DNA of 64,000 bases, taken from contig QZCP01000323.1 of assembly GCA_003956705.1 (NCBI GenBank), forward strand, positions 129,938 to 193,937. The letters are read 5' to 3'. Origin of the DNA: Brevipalpus yothersi. Taxonomy: Eukaryota > Arthropoda > Arachnida > Trombidiformes > Tenuipalpidae. The position numbers and the translations under genes were made by a program. Below are positions 45,718-57,509 of the stretch, in pieces; positions within the stretch are counted from its first letter, which is position 1; each line of letters begins with the position of its first letter. The notes under the pieces are model-generated. The model saw only the letters and a list, made by a program, of their open reading frames with translations, was not told where the DNA came from and searched no databases.

Positions 45718-47435
45718 CCCTAAGGCTAGCTTTTTTGATCAAGTTTATCGAGGTATTCTGATTAGTAAATTTTTTTCTCAAGGATGGGGAGATGTCGAGA
45801 CAATGAAACGGTAAGAAGAATGTCCTTCAAATCAACAGAATTGATCTCATTTGCTTAGATTTAATCACTTCTGATAACAAATTTTTTTCTTTTTCCCTCT
45901 GTTCATGTATCGAAAGAATTTTTTCGTTTCGAAAAATCTTATCAAACCGAAAGACATGCAATCAATTAGTGGACCGTGATTATCCAATCTATATAGATAA
46001 AAAAGTTGAAGAAACCGATAGCTATATCTTAACAGAAGGCCATTTTACAAGCCCTCTTGTACATTATCTACCAGAAATAGTGCCAAAAGAATCTGAAGTA
46101 GCCAAGTTTCAACTCTTATTGCCCAAAAAATGGCCTTCAAGTGGACTGAAGCCAATATGTCTTCATCTCGCTGGAACCGGTGATCATGTAAGATAGATGG
46201 AAAATTCTCTGAAACTATAGAAATTAACGCTTGAAATTTGACTTATACTCATAACCTTTCATATTATTCTAGTTTTTTTGGCGTCGAAGAGTGTTAATGG
46301 CCAAACCTCTTCTTCAAGATGCCGGTATTGGGTCCATTATTCTTGAAAATCCGTTCTGTAAGTTGCTAATATTATTTCATTAACAGTGATCTTGACTGAT
46401 TCACTACTATTCTCAGATGGTGTTCGTAAACCCAAACAACAGAAAAGATCCTGCTTAAGATGGGTTTCTGACCTCTTTGTCATGGGTGGCTGTCTAATTC
46501 TCGAATCTGTAGCTCTTTTCAATTGGTGTGAGCGACTAGGTTTCGGTCCTCTAGGAGTTACAGGAATATCAATGGGTGGTCATGTAAGGATATGTTTGTG
46601 TTCATTCATGTGCGTTAGACTGATGCCTTTTCCTATCAGATGGCTTCTTTGGCTGGAGTCAGTTGGCCAAAACCGATTTCATTGGTTCCATGTCTTTCCT
46701 GGACAACCGCTTCGTACGCTTTCACTCAAGGTTCGATGGTACATGATGTATAATCCTCACTGCTAATAATGAAAAATCTTATTTTCTTCTATTTCAGGTG
46801 TATTATCAGGATCTATTCCATGGAAAACTTTAGAGGAACAATATCTAGCTATTGGTGGTCAGAATCTAGAAGAACTCAAAGAAATGATACACACTCCCGA
46901 AGCGGTAAGGTTCAATGGTATAAGCTAATAGGAAATGATCTGAATAGATTTACTCCCTCCAGAATGTCATGTTCAATGCAGGAAAACAGTTCGCTCAAAC
47001 CTTCCCAGCTGCTCTAGAAAATCTACCTTTAATCGACTCGAAGGAAGAGATGATTACTCCCAAAGACATCAAAGTTGATTGTGTCAACTTTATGAGTGGA
47101 ATTATGGATGAATGTACTCATTTAGCCAATTTTTCTCCACCTGTTGACCCTGAACTAGTCACCATTCTCAGTGCATCCCAAGATGCCTATGTGCCTCGAG
47201 ACAATCTGATTCCTTTGACACAGTTATGGCAAGGTTCAAAGTTCAAACTCATCGAAGGGGGACATATCAAAGCAATTGTATTCAATTCTGATGTTTTCAG
47301 GTGAATCATTCAATATCATTCCATATCATGAAAAATTTTCTCCATAAACCACTAATTTTTCCTTTCCATTACAGAGAGGCAATAATAGATTCGATGAGAC
47401 TTAATGCCATGAAATATCATCAGAAAGAGTTGTAA
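45701..47435 (+). CDS. Abhd18: ABHD18-like α/β-hydrolase
   Basis: α/β-hydrolase-fold protein of the ABHD18 (C4orf29) family; human work links it to mitochondrial phospholipid metabolism. Eight exons: 45701-45810, 45917-46187, 46273-46357, 46417-46583, 46640-46730, 46798-46904, 46963-47300, 47375-47435. All phases are compatible, giving 409 residues. Family blocks: GWGDVETMKRIFSFRKILSNR, DRDYPIYIDK, EGHFTSPLVHYLPEIVPKES, CLHLAGTGDHFFWRRR, KQQKRSCLRWVSDLFVMGG, nucleophile elbow GISMGGH, WPKPISLVPCLSWTTAS, FMSGIMDECTHLANFSPPVDP and EGGHIKA. Serine in GxSxG, Asp (QDAY) and His (GGH) complete a plausible triad. The start is one of two adjacent ATGs (45701, 45704). The long Ser-rich insert of the human protein is missing. 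The poly(A) signal overlaps the stop codon. Confidence 0.95.
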
Positions 47436-47440
47436 ATAAA
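47435..47440 (+). terminator. ABHD18 polyadenylation signal overlapping the stop codon
   Basis: TTGTAAATAAA: the hexamer AATAAA begins on the last base of the TAA stop (47433-47435), which predicts a 3' UTR of only about 15-30 nt. Confidence 0.6.
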
Positions 47441-48649
47441 ATATTTTTAGCAAGAAATGTCCTCTATAGTAGTTCCTTCAAAAGTTTCTCGGTACTCATT
47501 TGATAACTTGGTTAATCAAGCATTCATTCGGTGTTATGAGAGTTACCAGCAGGCTACTTGAAAGAAACATATTGCTTCCCAAAAGCACATGATCAATATT
47601 GTTCCACAATCATTGACAATATTTGCTAGAGAGAAAACACTCGAGAAGGTCAACATAAGTTCAACAATTCTGAAAATCGTTTATGAAAAATTTTCATCTC
47701 ATGAAAATTCTAGAAACTCTAGAAATTCACTCACTTACAGACATTATCTTCGCCTATTCAAAAGAAACTCTGTCGCATTTAGGACACCAAAGTTGTTCCA
47801 TGATTCTTTTCTCCTCCTCCAATTGTTCATCTTCCCTACCTAACTAAATGATCACCTTGCTACGTGATGTGAGCGCGTTTTCATTTGATGATTAGATTGC
47901 CTGAATATCGAAATCTGCATTCCCAGAAAAGCAAACTTGAACGATTCTCAAACAAGATCTGCTGATGAAAAAAGTAGACAATCAGAGGAAATCCAAGAAT
48001 TTTTCAGAGCAATGAAGTAAAAGTTTGATTCAATCTATCTGAGCTAGGATCTTAGCCTTAAATTTAGGGAAAATATCTACGTTGTACTCTCATGCTCTTT
48101 TGACTAATACTCTCTCATTTTCTTCAATTTCACCGTGATTGTATCCAGGGTAGGGTGAACAGAAAATCTTGACTCGAATCTAAAATATTGCCATGAAAGG
48201 ATCGATGGTCTTGATAAATCTGTGTGAATTTTTCACTCTCATAGAGGGGTCTGAGGAATAGATCTAATTCGCCATCCAGCCCAATCTCTGATGAAGGACA
48301 TTTAGATAATTGGTCCCAATTTGAATGTAGTTTTTGGTGGATTATTCAATCTTGTTATAGCTAAAAATTCACAATTTCTCAGTTCTACGTTTATCACCTC
48401 GATTATTTGATCTGATAAAGAGCTCGTGGTCTATTGTTTTAGCAGAAGAAAACAAATTAGGAAACAAAGTGGAAACATCAAATGCTTCAGCCACTATTGT
48501 TTATGATAGCCCATGTTGTTGATGATGTGAGATAATTATCAAACAACAGCATTATTAGGAAATTAACCAAATACATTCCAGTGGATGAATGGAAAAATTA
48601 TTCACTGACAAGTGAGAGTTTATCGAGATAATTCTCAATTGCTGTTAAA

Positions 48650-48705
<56 letters not shown>

Positions 48706-49333
48706 AATTGACAAGCTGTATGTGACGACATCGTTCTTATCTGTCTTGAACATTATTGATAAACAGGGAGAATGGAGGAGGAGAATTGGAAAGAGGGAGA
48801 GGTTAAATAGATTGCTACCGGCCGATAAATGTCCCTCTTCACATAAGTTTCCGTTTCTTTTCCATTTTTTCTTTTTCCCAATGGCATAACAGATCACTTC
48901 CAGGTACCTTGAGAGCAAGCGGAATCACCCTCTCTCATTGCTTTGATAGAGAAACCAAACATTTTGATAAATATATTCGATAAAATCGCAACTTATTTTC
49001 ATCGCCAATTATTGTGCCAAAACTTTACCTTTCAATTTTTTTTCGTTGATATTTCTCTCCAATCTTTTTCTTATCTAAAAAAAATTGACTACCACTGATT
49101 GTCTCTCTTCATCTCGCTCTCTACGAATCTTTCCTCAAGATCAATCGAAAGGGTAAATCAAAATCATTATTACTCTTGAGATAGTCTTTGAAGAAAGCAG
49201 CTCATCGTTTGTATAGTAAGCCAACGACTCGTTTGCAACGAGATCTCACAAAATTGTGAGCTTTTTTCTCATAAACACACTGTGACATACCACACACAGT
49301 CACATCCAGTCGATCATCGTTCACTAGAGTAAG
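47441..49333. other. Intergenic, ABHD18 to ferroportin
   Basis: About 1.9 kb. A frame at 47589-47843 is low-quality and not called. It contains the CT microsatellite below and the presumed ferroportin promoter and leader. Confidence 0.5.
48653..48704. repeat. (CT)n microsatellite
   Basis: Uninterrupted run of about 52 bp, 630 bp upstream of the ferroportin start. Confidence 0.97.
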
Positions 49334-51612
49334 ATGAATTTGAAGCATAAACTCTATTTGAATAGACTGCTTTCTTCATGGGTTAGTATTCAAGTGATTG
49401 GATTATCACACGAATGGCCTAAATTATAAATAGCTCAGAACTTTTGTGAAATTCATCTGTGTTGATGTGTAATCGTCTCTGTGTCCGTTGATATTTTCGT
49501 TCACTTGTCCTATCGATGTGTATCAAAAAGCAGATCGAAATGTGTGTATATCAATTCTGTGCTAACGTTTTTTCTCTTCTTCTTTTCTTCCATCTACACG
49601 AAAATTATCATCATTCTAGGGTGATCGAACATGGGATTTCGCGATCGGCCTTTTTCTAGTGAAAGTGTATCCAACATCTCTTCTTCTCGCTGCCATACAA
49701 GGTATATTGGCATCAAGTGCTGTGATAATATTTGCTCCCATTTTTGGACGATGGATTGAGAAAGCCTCACGAATTCAAGAGGTCAAAATATGTCTATTCA
49801 TACAGAATGGCTCGGTTGTGATGAGCTCAGCTTTTGTGGCTCTATATTTTTCCCGAGAATCTTTCAATGATCCATTCATTGAGGATGTAAGTTGGATATT
49901 AGTGAAAATTCCACTAAGTCACAAATTTTTTCTCTCTAATCAACAATCTAATTGACCATTTTGTTTATCTATCAGATGATCTCTTCATTTGCACCTTTTA
50001 TTCTCGTCACATTTTCAGTGATTGCCCAAGTGACTAGTGCTGGTTATACACTTTGCTTGGAAAAAGACTGGCTTTTAGCCTTAGCTCGTGATGAAGCTGA
50101 ATTAACAGGTATGTAGTCCAATCTTCTGCTCTCAAATTCTAAAAAAATTCGGTATTGTAGTTTTCGCACCTCAAAAAAGTTATTTTCAGTAGGAAAACTC
50201 TAGCAAATTCTGACAAAAATTCCGCCTTTTCCCTAACAAATCGACTTTCGATGAAATTTTTGATCAGATTGTATCTTTTATTCAAGCCTTCAGGAAAAAA
50301 GTAGCAACAATTAGTAGGAGATATCACTATAAGAAATATCTTTGTTTTTCCATGACTTATTGGCACTATAACCTCAGTAATGGATGACGTCCTCAGACTG
50401 TGAACGAGAAGTCTGACATATTCACTATTATTATTACCACTATAACCACCAGTAGCGACATGATTATGGATCAGATTGTTGAGACTCTCATCTTTTCAAC
50501 AACAATCGAGCCATTTATCTACTTGATCGACTATAAGTGAAAAATATCATCAAAACACTAGAAAAATAGAATATAATCGGATAACAATCTCAGTCTGATA
50601 GATTTTGCCAGGAAGTTGAGCAAGCAAAAATATTTACTGTATATCCTTTGGAAAATTTGACATTCAAAGATAATTTACCTATAAATTTTCTTTTCTTGAA
50701 GATCTGAACGCAATGCTACGAAGACTGGATCTATGCTGTCAAACAATCGCTCCATTTTTGGTTGGAATACTGATGCAGCATTCAGAACTCGGCTCAGCAC
50801 TTTTCCTCATGCTGTGGAATTTTTTCTCCGGTTTCAGCGAGTATGCTGTTCTAAAATCTATCTACAACATGGGAATCCCGTCCCTTCTTAAGCCCAAAGA
50901 TAAAACAGTATTATCAGACAATGTTACTCTATTTGATATTGATGCTCTGAAAAAATACAAGAAAAGTTTCCTTCTCCCCGGAATAGCCTGTGGATTGGCA
51001 TATTTATCCATTCTGGGCTTTGATTCGGTGACCATCGGTTACATTACCAATCGAGGTCCAGAGGAAGGTTTGATTGGAATATTCAGTCTATTTGGGGCTC
51101 TCTTTGGAATTATGGGTACCATTATGTTTCAATGGTTGGCGAAGAGTTTCAGTCTTCGAAAAGCAGGATTAATTGGATTCATAATTGATCTTTCAGCACT
51201 ATCTCTCTGCCTATGGGTAGTAGAAGATTTTGGTTTACTCAAGAATAAGTTCATTTCCGACTATGATCTACCAACAATTCTATTCTTAACTGGAATCGCC
51301 ATATCAAGAGCTGGAATATGGACCATTGATTTGTCGATGAATCAAATGATACAAGTTGAAACCAATAATCCACCTTTGATTGGAGGTGTTCAAACGAGTG
51401 TTAATATTTTCTCAGAGTTGACCAAATTTATCCTTGTTGCCTTTTTACCCGCTTTATCAAGCTTTTGGATTCTTATTTTGGTGTCTTACTTTTCCATCAT
51501 GACTGGTTTCATACTTTTCCTGATCTACCTCATGACAGATGAGCGACAAATTGTGCCACTTGATGCAAATGAAAAGTTCACATATGGAACTTTAAATGAG
51601 TATAAAAGTTGA
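49334..51612 (+). CDS. Ferroportin-like iron exporter (SLC40A1 family)
   Basis: Multipass transporter that exports Fe2+ across the plasma membrane. Exons 49334-49381, 49620-49886, 49976-50108, 50702-51612, phases 0-0-1, 452 residues. Family evidence: the TM1 motif WGDRTWDFAIGLFLVKVYPTSLLLAAIQG, IFGRWIEKASRIQ (compare GDWVDKNARLK), the signature DLNAMLRRLDLCCQTIAPFLVG (compare NATIRRIDQ...LAPM.VG), FGFDSVT-like GLAYLSILGFDSVTIGYI, IGLSRAGIW-like GIAISRAGIWTIDLSMNQMIQ, and about ten further hydrophobic helices. Human length is 571; the reduction lies mainly in the loop between the two lobes (about residues 200-220) and the C-terminal tail. A cytosolic KKYKK-type basic stretch precedes TM7. The conserved Asp of TM1 is present. 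Hepcidin-type control is not expected in invertebrates. Confidence 0.9.
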
Positions 51613-52146
51613 TATTAGGACCATCCCCAGCGGAGCCAGGCACGAAAAGAAGGAAAACATTTATTGTGCTCAGATTTCATTTGAAAGAATTGGTCATCAG
51701 TGTGATTCATCGAATCGTCAAGTTAAAATCATTTGGATTGCCTTTAACATTCACTTTATTATTAGTGGAGAATTGAGAGCCCGCTGGGGATAGGAACCAG
51801 ATTGAGGTTCCTAAATTTGGAGAAACTTCTCCATCTTAAATTATTATTATTATTTTTTTTCTCCATTTTTTCCCTTTAAGATCACAGATATTGTCGGTGA
51901 TTCTTTCTCGATAACTTCTAATTGTATTTATCTTGTTTTTTTGTACATTTAATGTTCAATGCCTTTAATTTTCTTATAAAAAAATTTTAATTTAACCAAG
52001 TCGCTCAGCTTTAAGAATGATTTTTGTCATTCTTTTGTAGAAAAAAAGGTGAAAAGATATGCAAGCATGTCCAAGAAAACAACAAAAATATTTGCATAAG
52101 AAAAAATTATGCATGATACGAATGCATTTGTAGAGAGAAATCGGGA
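51613..52146. other. Convergent 3' ends, ferroportin and UTP4
   Basis: AT-rich 3' UTR sequence of both genes with long A/T runs. No feature beyond that. Confidence 0.55.
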
Positions 52147-54084
52147 TTAAGTTCCAAATTTTTTCTTTTTAAGAGCTGAAGGCAGCCTCTTCTTGAAAGC
52201 CTCTTCAGTCATCTCCAGGATAATCAATTCTTTTCCATTAGGTACAAAATCTAATTTGATGATATGCGAGTAGCGAGTAGATTTTGTCCATGAGCTTTGA
52301 TTGAAATGATATAAAGTATCTTGATTATAAACAACGAATCCGGAAGGATGAAATGCGATTCCTTCGAGTGGTAGATAAGGGTTTGGTTCATTTGGACAAT
52401 GTTTGACAAAGTTTCCACTTTTTACATTATATTCGGTGATGAGATTGGATGAGAATCCAACAAAAAGATGGTTCTCGGAATACGGATCGAATCGAAGAAA
52501 AGCTGGATACTTGTTGATATTAAAAGTTGAGGTGAGTGTCCAACTTTCGGTACTGACTATTTGGACAGAGAGATCGTCCAAAATGATAGCGATGAACTTT
52601 GGTGAGCATGCAACTCGATGAATTCTTTGCTTGTAACTCATTGCTCGCTCTTGCTCAACTCCTGATTGGTCTAATTTCAGAATAACAACATCACACCCAG
52701 TGACCACGAGAAGTTGAGAATTGTTGATGAATTCCAAATGATTGATCGCTTCCGTGAAAGCCTCAAACTCAATGGGAATCTTAACAATAGTTTCTCTATT
52801 CAACTGCATAACTTTCAGAGTTTCCATGTAGGAATACACAATCCAGTCATCGTGAAGGCAACTTCGATGAATCATTTTTTTGGTCCTAATCTCTGCTAAT
52901 TTTGAGGGCACTTCTTGAAGAGGCAACTTGTCTCCATCGTTGACTCGTTGATTTTCTTGTCCAATTGAAGTGGATCCAATTTTCCAAATTTGTAAACTCT
53001 TATGATACTGGAACAGTAGTCGAGTACCATCGATGTGAACTTGATTTCGAAAAGGCGGCAGCTGATGGACATTGATTCTAGGAGATTGAGATGTTCTACT
53101 TATAGCACACTGATAGCCACTAGAAATTAGAAAGTTTTTATAAGTGACCATGGATCGTACATCGTGGGTATGAAGGTGAAGCTTCTCACAGGGGACTCCC
53201 TGGCCAGATGGGTCAATTTCAAATTTGGCTACAATCGGATCAACTCCTGAGGAATATAATATACGAGATTTTTTATTCTTGAAGATCGCTAAGGACAGAA
53301 CATCTGCAGCATGAACGGTAGCTGAATTGATCCAGGTTCCTTTATCACCGTCCCAGAACGATGTTTGTCCAAGAGAGTCTCCTGAGACAATGGTGAACGG
53401 ATCAGATAAAATTTCCAAACACCACACGGATACATCACTTTTATGCTTAAATTTGATCACTTTCAAGCATGATCCCGATTCGTAGCTCCAAATTTTGATA
53501 CTCCCAATAGATCCGGTAATTAACATTTGATCTTCACTACCGGCCGGCTCATACCATCCTATTGACAATACTCGAGATAAATCTCGACTCAAATTCTTTT
53601 CGTACACAGTACCATCATCATCTACCCTAAATATACATATATAGCCTTCCTCGGTACCTATGGCAAGCAGATCTTTTCGTCGATTAAATTTCATACACCA
53701 TGCAGGTCCAGAGACGACAGGATACCATTTGGAAAAGTTACCTCTCACCAGATCAACTTGATGGAGACGAGCATCCAAGCCACAGGCGAAAAGTTGACCA
53801 TCTCTTGACCATTCTAATGCTTCAATTATACACGGCTCATCTTCATCTTCGTATACCACTTGACTGAGAAACAGATAATTGTCCAGATCAAATTGCCATA
53901 TTTCGATGAAAGAATTGGAAACCGAAGTCACTCCACCATCAGTTGAGTTTGCATCATCTTTTGGTAAACTTCGTCTCAGCACAGCAAGTCGAGATCGCTT
54001 TTCATCAAGTGACAAACAATTAACGGAGAACAAAACATCCGGCGAAAAAAGATTAGTATGATGACACACAAAACGTTGACTCAT
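52147..54084 (-). CDS. Utp4: UTP4/cirhin WD40 protein of the small-subunit processome
   Basis: Nucleolar WD40 protein, part of the t-UTP (UTPA) subcomplex of the SSU processome; needed for 18S rRNA processing and pre-rRNA transcription. Intronless, 645 residues from the ATG at 54084 (human 686). The in-frame upstream extension was rejected because family members begin close to FKVHR...FNYVPSGIRC, matched here by FVCHHTNLFSPDVLFSVNC. Diagnostic blocks: IEALEWSRDGQLFACGLDARLHQVDL, GPAWCMKFN, LAIGTEEGYICIFRV, LSRVLSIGWY, GSIKIWSYESGSCL, TIVSGDSLGQTSFWDGDKGTW, HTHDVRSMVTYKNFLISSG and FQYHKSLQIWKIG. The C-terminal Lys-rich end (FKKRLPSALKKKKFGT) is typical of a nucleolar protein. Confidence 0.93.
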   Translation of the reverse strand: MSQRFVCHHTNLFSPDVLFSVNCLSLDEKRSRLAVLRRSLPKDDANSTDGGVTSVSNSFIEIWQFDLDNYLFLSQVVYEDEDEPCIIEALEWSRDGQLFACGLDARLHQVDLVRGNFSKWYPVVSGPAWCMKFNRRKDLLAIGTEEGYICIFRVDDDGTVYEKNLSRDLSRVLSIGWYEPAGSEDQMLITGSIGSIKIWSYESGSCLKVIKFKHKSDVSVWCLEILSDPFTIVSGDSLGQTSFWDGDKGTWINSATVHAADVLSLAIFKNKKSRILYSSGVDPIVAKFEIDPSGQGVPCEKLHLHTHDVRSMVTYKNFLISSGYQCAISRTSQSPRINVHQLPPFRNQVHIDGTRLLFQYHKSLQIWKIGSTSIGQENQRVNDGDKLPLQEVPSKLAEIRTKKMIHRSCLHDDWIVYSYMETLKVMQLNRETIVKIPIEFEAFTEAINHLEFINNSQLLVVTGCDVVILKLDQSGVEQERAMSYKQRIHRVACSPKFIAIILDDLSVQIVSTESWTLTSTFNINKYPAFLRFDPYSENHLFVGFSSNLITEYNVKSGNFVKHCPNEPNPYLPLEGIAFHPSGFVVYNQDTLYHFNQSSWTKSTRYSHIIKLDFVPNGKELIILEMTEEAFKKRLPSALKKKKFGT

Positions 54085-54525
54085 CTTCTTTTCCTTTCCA
54101 ACTTTGATCAACTTTTCATGATGATGTTGAAAATTCAATTCAATTTTTTCTCCTCAAAAATCAGTAAAAAGCATGCTGAAAGCATGTTTAAACCAACAAT
54201 CTTGTTGATAATGAAGCAAAAGAGCGCCTTTTTCGAAATGGAATGAAAAATTCTCGAATATGTTAAACATCATCATCGATGCTCAAGTGATTGAGTTTTT
54301 CTTGATGTCCTGTTCCGGGAATTAGAGTGTTTTTTACGTGAAATAACAATTGAAAATTTTCGTCCACAGAATTGTGATCGCTACCGAAATCAGATGGAGG
54401 AAAATAAGAAGAAATAGAAGACGCAACTCAGCCAGTTGGTCTTTCTGTTTTTATTTACCAGTTGGCCTGATAGACTCGACCTGTGTCCTCAGCATTATTC
54501 ATTCTTGAGGTACAATTTATTCAAA
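54085..54525. promoter_or_regulatory. Shared divergent promoter of UTP4 and orphan 191-aa gene
   Basis: 441 bp between opposed start codons. No motif was identified. The spacing is compatible with a bidirectional promoter. Confidence 0.45.
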
Positions 54526-55236
54526 ATGGTAAATCCCACTAAGGCTGTTAGCGTCTCCGAGAAGGGCCATAATGGTAGAAAGTCCTTGAAGAAAAGATCC
54601 TCAAAGCGTGGTTTCCCGAAGAGTTCAAAGAAAGCAACAAAAAATCTAGCAGCCATCGAAAAAACCCTCATGGAAAAAGACGAGGAGAAAAATCCATCCG
54701 AGGTGAGCATTTAAAGATGTTCTTATATTTCTCGAGGACTCATGTAACATATATTCACATATATGTATATGTCACAGCCAAAGCCTGGACCATCACTTTT
54801 TTCAGTAAATCCTGACATGTGGTGGTATATTTTCATGAAGTCCGCAGGTAAGATTAACCTTTTGTTTTATTTGATTCAAATTTAGAAACATGTGCTTATT
54901 TTGACAGGTGATGAATACCGTTGGACTTTCTTGGAACGTGTGTCTGAGATTTGGACTTTATGGCGAGATCAAAAACTAGAGTTATTGAGAAAGTTCTCGT
55001 TGCAAACACTATTTAAATGCTTCATGTTTAGGGGATACTTTCCCCTTCCTGAAGTCAGGTACAAAGTACTGATTGAACGAAAGCGAATGGAACCTGAAAT
55101 ATTGGGACAGAGAGAACAGAAAGTGATCTTCGAGATCATCCTGACCATCTTGCCGGATGCTGATGAATCGCAGCTGAAAAAACTATGGGAAAATTTCGAG
55201 AGAGGGTGTACTGATCTCTTTTTCGAAGAAGAATGA
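54526..55236 (+). CDS. Uncharacterised basic/Trp-rich protein, 191 aa
   Basis: Three exons: 54526-54702, 54778-54847, 54908-55236, with phases 0 and 1 and clean GT-AG sites. Residues 1-60 are strongly basic (RKSLKKRSSKRGFPKSSKKATK), like a nuclear or nucleolar localisation region. Residues 60-190 form a Trp/Phe-rich, probably helical domain: NPDMWWYIFMKSAG, EYRWTFLERVSEIWTLWRDQKLELLRKF, LFKCFMFRGYFPLPEVRYKVLIERKRMEP, ending in an acidic FFEEE. There is no membrane segment. I do not recognise the family. Head-to-head placement with UTP4 and the basic N terminus hint at a nucleolar role, but that is inference. Confidence 0.65.
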
Positions 55237-55722
55237 AACAATTCATTGGTTTATCTATGTAACACTCAACTCTATGAATTCTATTTTCACTCCTCCAGCC
55301 TAATGCTCTTTTTAATCAATTTCCAAATCCTGCTTTTCGAAATGGGATGAAAATTCTCAAATATACACACTTTCTCTTACAATTGCTACATGTTCTGGTG
55401 TAATCAACCCATCTGAATACTACTTTGAAGAACAATATATCATTCTACTAGGAATTCTGATGAGCTAACATTGTTGATTGACTGATTTCCGACCATTGAA
55501 GATATGGTAGAAAATTTTTGTGATCAGCTATATTCTAGATGCCTTACTCGGTTCTAGAGAAAAGAAGATGATATTAACTCACATCGTCATAGCTCGATTT
55601 ATCTGATCATTTTCATAAAAAACGGAATTTTTCTCCTGAAAAAAGTCTTTATAAACTTATCATTACTAGACAAAGATTTTTACACCTATTTTACAATGAC
55701 TCATGTAAGGCAAAATTAAACA
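55237..55722. other. Convergent 3' ends, orphan 191-aa gene and DDX28
   Basis: 486 bp of AT-rich 3' flanking sequence. No feature was recognised. Confidence 0.55.
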
Positions 55723-57509
55723 CTATACTGCTCTCCTCAGAGCAGTCTTCCTATCTCGGCGAGCTTTTTTGATGTTTCCATCGACAAATGGAATATCAGA
55801 ATAGGTTCGAAGAGATAGTTCCAATTGGTTGACAACATTTACTGCAGGCTTGAAACAAACGAAAGTTGTCACACAACACTCCTCGGATGCCCCAACTCGT
55901 CCTGTTCTACCAGCTCGGTGTATATAATCAGCTACCCACAAAGGACAGTCATAGTTGATGATATCAGTCACCTAGAAAAAGAAAGAAAGAGGTTTAAGTT
56001 GATCCAAAAAATGATAACTCAGGGATGGTTACATTTCGAACGTCAATTCCTCTCGATCCAAGATCAGTTGAAACACAGACATTCACTTCGCCACGCTGAA
56101 ATCTCTCGAGTTCCTGTAGTCTGACTTCATCATCAACAGCTTTGCTGAGCAGAATACAACCAATATTGTTCTCCAAAAGGTGATGATACAGCCACTTGGC
56201 ACTTTTACGATCATTGGTGAAGATCATCATCCTCCTGTGCTGACGAATTTTATAACTGAGAAGCTCCAAAAGGCGAAGAGTACGATCGAACTTATGCATA
56301 CGTAAGAAAACATGCTTCACATGAGGCTGAACTCGGTGAAGATTTTCAGTTTGAACACGAAAAAAAGAATCTATATCCAAATAATCGCCCAAAGTTTCCT
56401 CTAAATGCCGAGGAATCGTTGCACTGACTAAACACATCTGAGCTCCAGCACAAGAATCCACTGTTTTGAACTGTAACAAGAATTGCAAATGACAATGTGC
56501 GCTACAACCAAAGAGTCTTTTATACCTTCATATCATGAATCAGATCCCAAACATTATAATTGAAACTATCATCAAGCAAAGTGTCAGCTTCATCCAGAAC
56601 AACCGTTTGTAGACCATCGATAGAGTAGACATCTGAAGAATGGAAACATTTAATCAAACAAAGGAAACTTGATAGAAAAAAAATCCAAATAAGAATTAAT
56701 ATCTTACGCTTCATGTGCTGTTCAATTAACCCTAAGGTGGTTACAACTAGATCGTAGCCCGTGTGCATAAGTGATTGTTCAACTCTGGGTTTTCCACCGA
56801 AAATCGGAGCAACACCAACACCATTAAGTGTTCCCAATTCTTTGGCAAGTCCACCAATCTGATAGACAAGTTCTCGGGTGGGCAAAAGAACAATTCCATA
56901 AGGATGTCTTTCCGGTAATTGGCCATGTTGTTGCTTATGAGTGGCTATTTTGTCAATTAATGGTGCCAAGTAGGCAATAGTTTTACCACATCCAGTTTCA
57001 GCTGAACACATAACATTTTTGCCGGCTAAAATTTCCGGTATTGCTTGCAATTGAACTGATGTCGGTCGATGATAGTTCATTTGATTTAAAGATTTCACCA
57101 TACATGATGATAGACCAGTGGAACTAAAATCATAATTAAGATCTTCGGCTTGCAAAAAGTGTGGATTCGGACCAGTTGGATGGAAAACTATTTCATCACC
57201 CTTGTGTTTACCATTCTTCCATCCAGCCGATGCAATGGGAATCTCTTTACTTTGGGGATACTTTTGATTGAGATAAAAATTGAACTGTGGTATGTGAAGA
57301 CTAGTAATCACAGCCCTTTTCCGATCACCACGAATACGACTATCAAGTTTATTTTTTCTCATAAGTAATCTCTTCTTTTTCTCATGCTGCGGCATACATG
57401 ATTCCAAATATTTAGGTACTGTTATCACAGGCACCTCACGATCATTGTGGAAGAAACGCTTCACAAGTGTACCCAAACACCCACTTCTTTGTCTCAACAG
57501 CACCCCCAT
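55723..57509 (-). CDS. Ddx28: DDX28-like mitochondrial DEAD-box RNA helicase
   Basis: ATP-dependent RNA helicase. In humans DDX28 acts in mitochondrial RNA granules on assembly of the large mitoribosomal subunit. Four exons: 57509-56708, 56632-56526, 56470-56033, 55971-55723, phases 1-0-0, 531 residues (human 540). A basic presequence-like N terminus (MGVLLRQRSGCLGTLVKRFF) fits mitochondrial import. Motifs: Q motif RPTSVQLQAIP, motif I AETGCGKT (about 170-177), Ia PTRELVYQ, Ib TTLGLI, motif II DEAD, motif III SAT, IV MIFTNDRKSA, V CVSTDLGSRGID, VI HRAGRTGR (often HRIGRTGR). All catalytic residues are present. The C terminus ends KKARRDRKTALRRAV. Confidence 0.94.
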
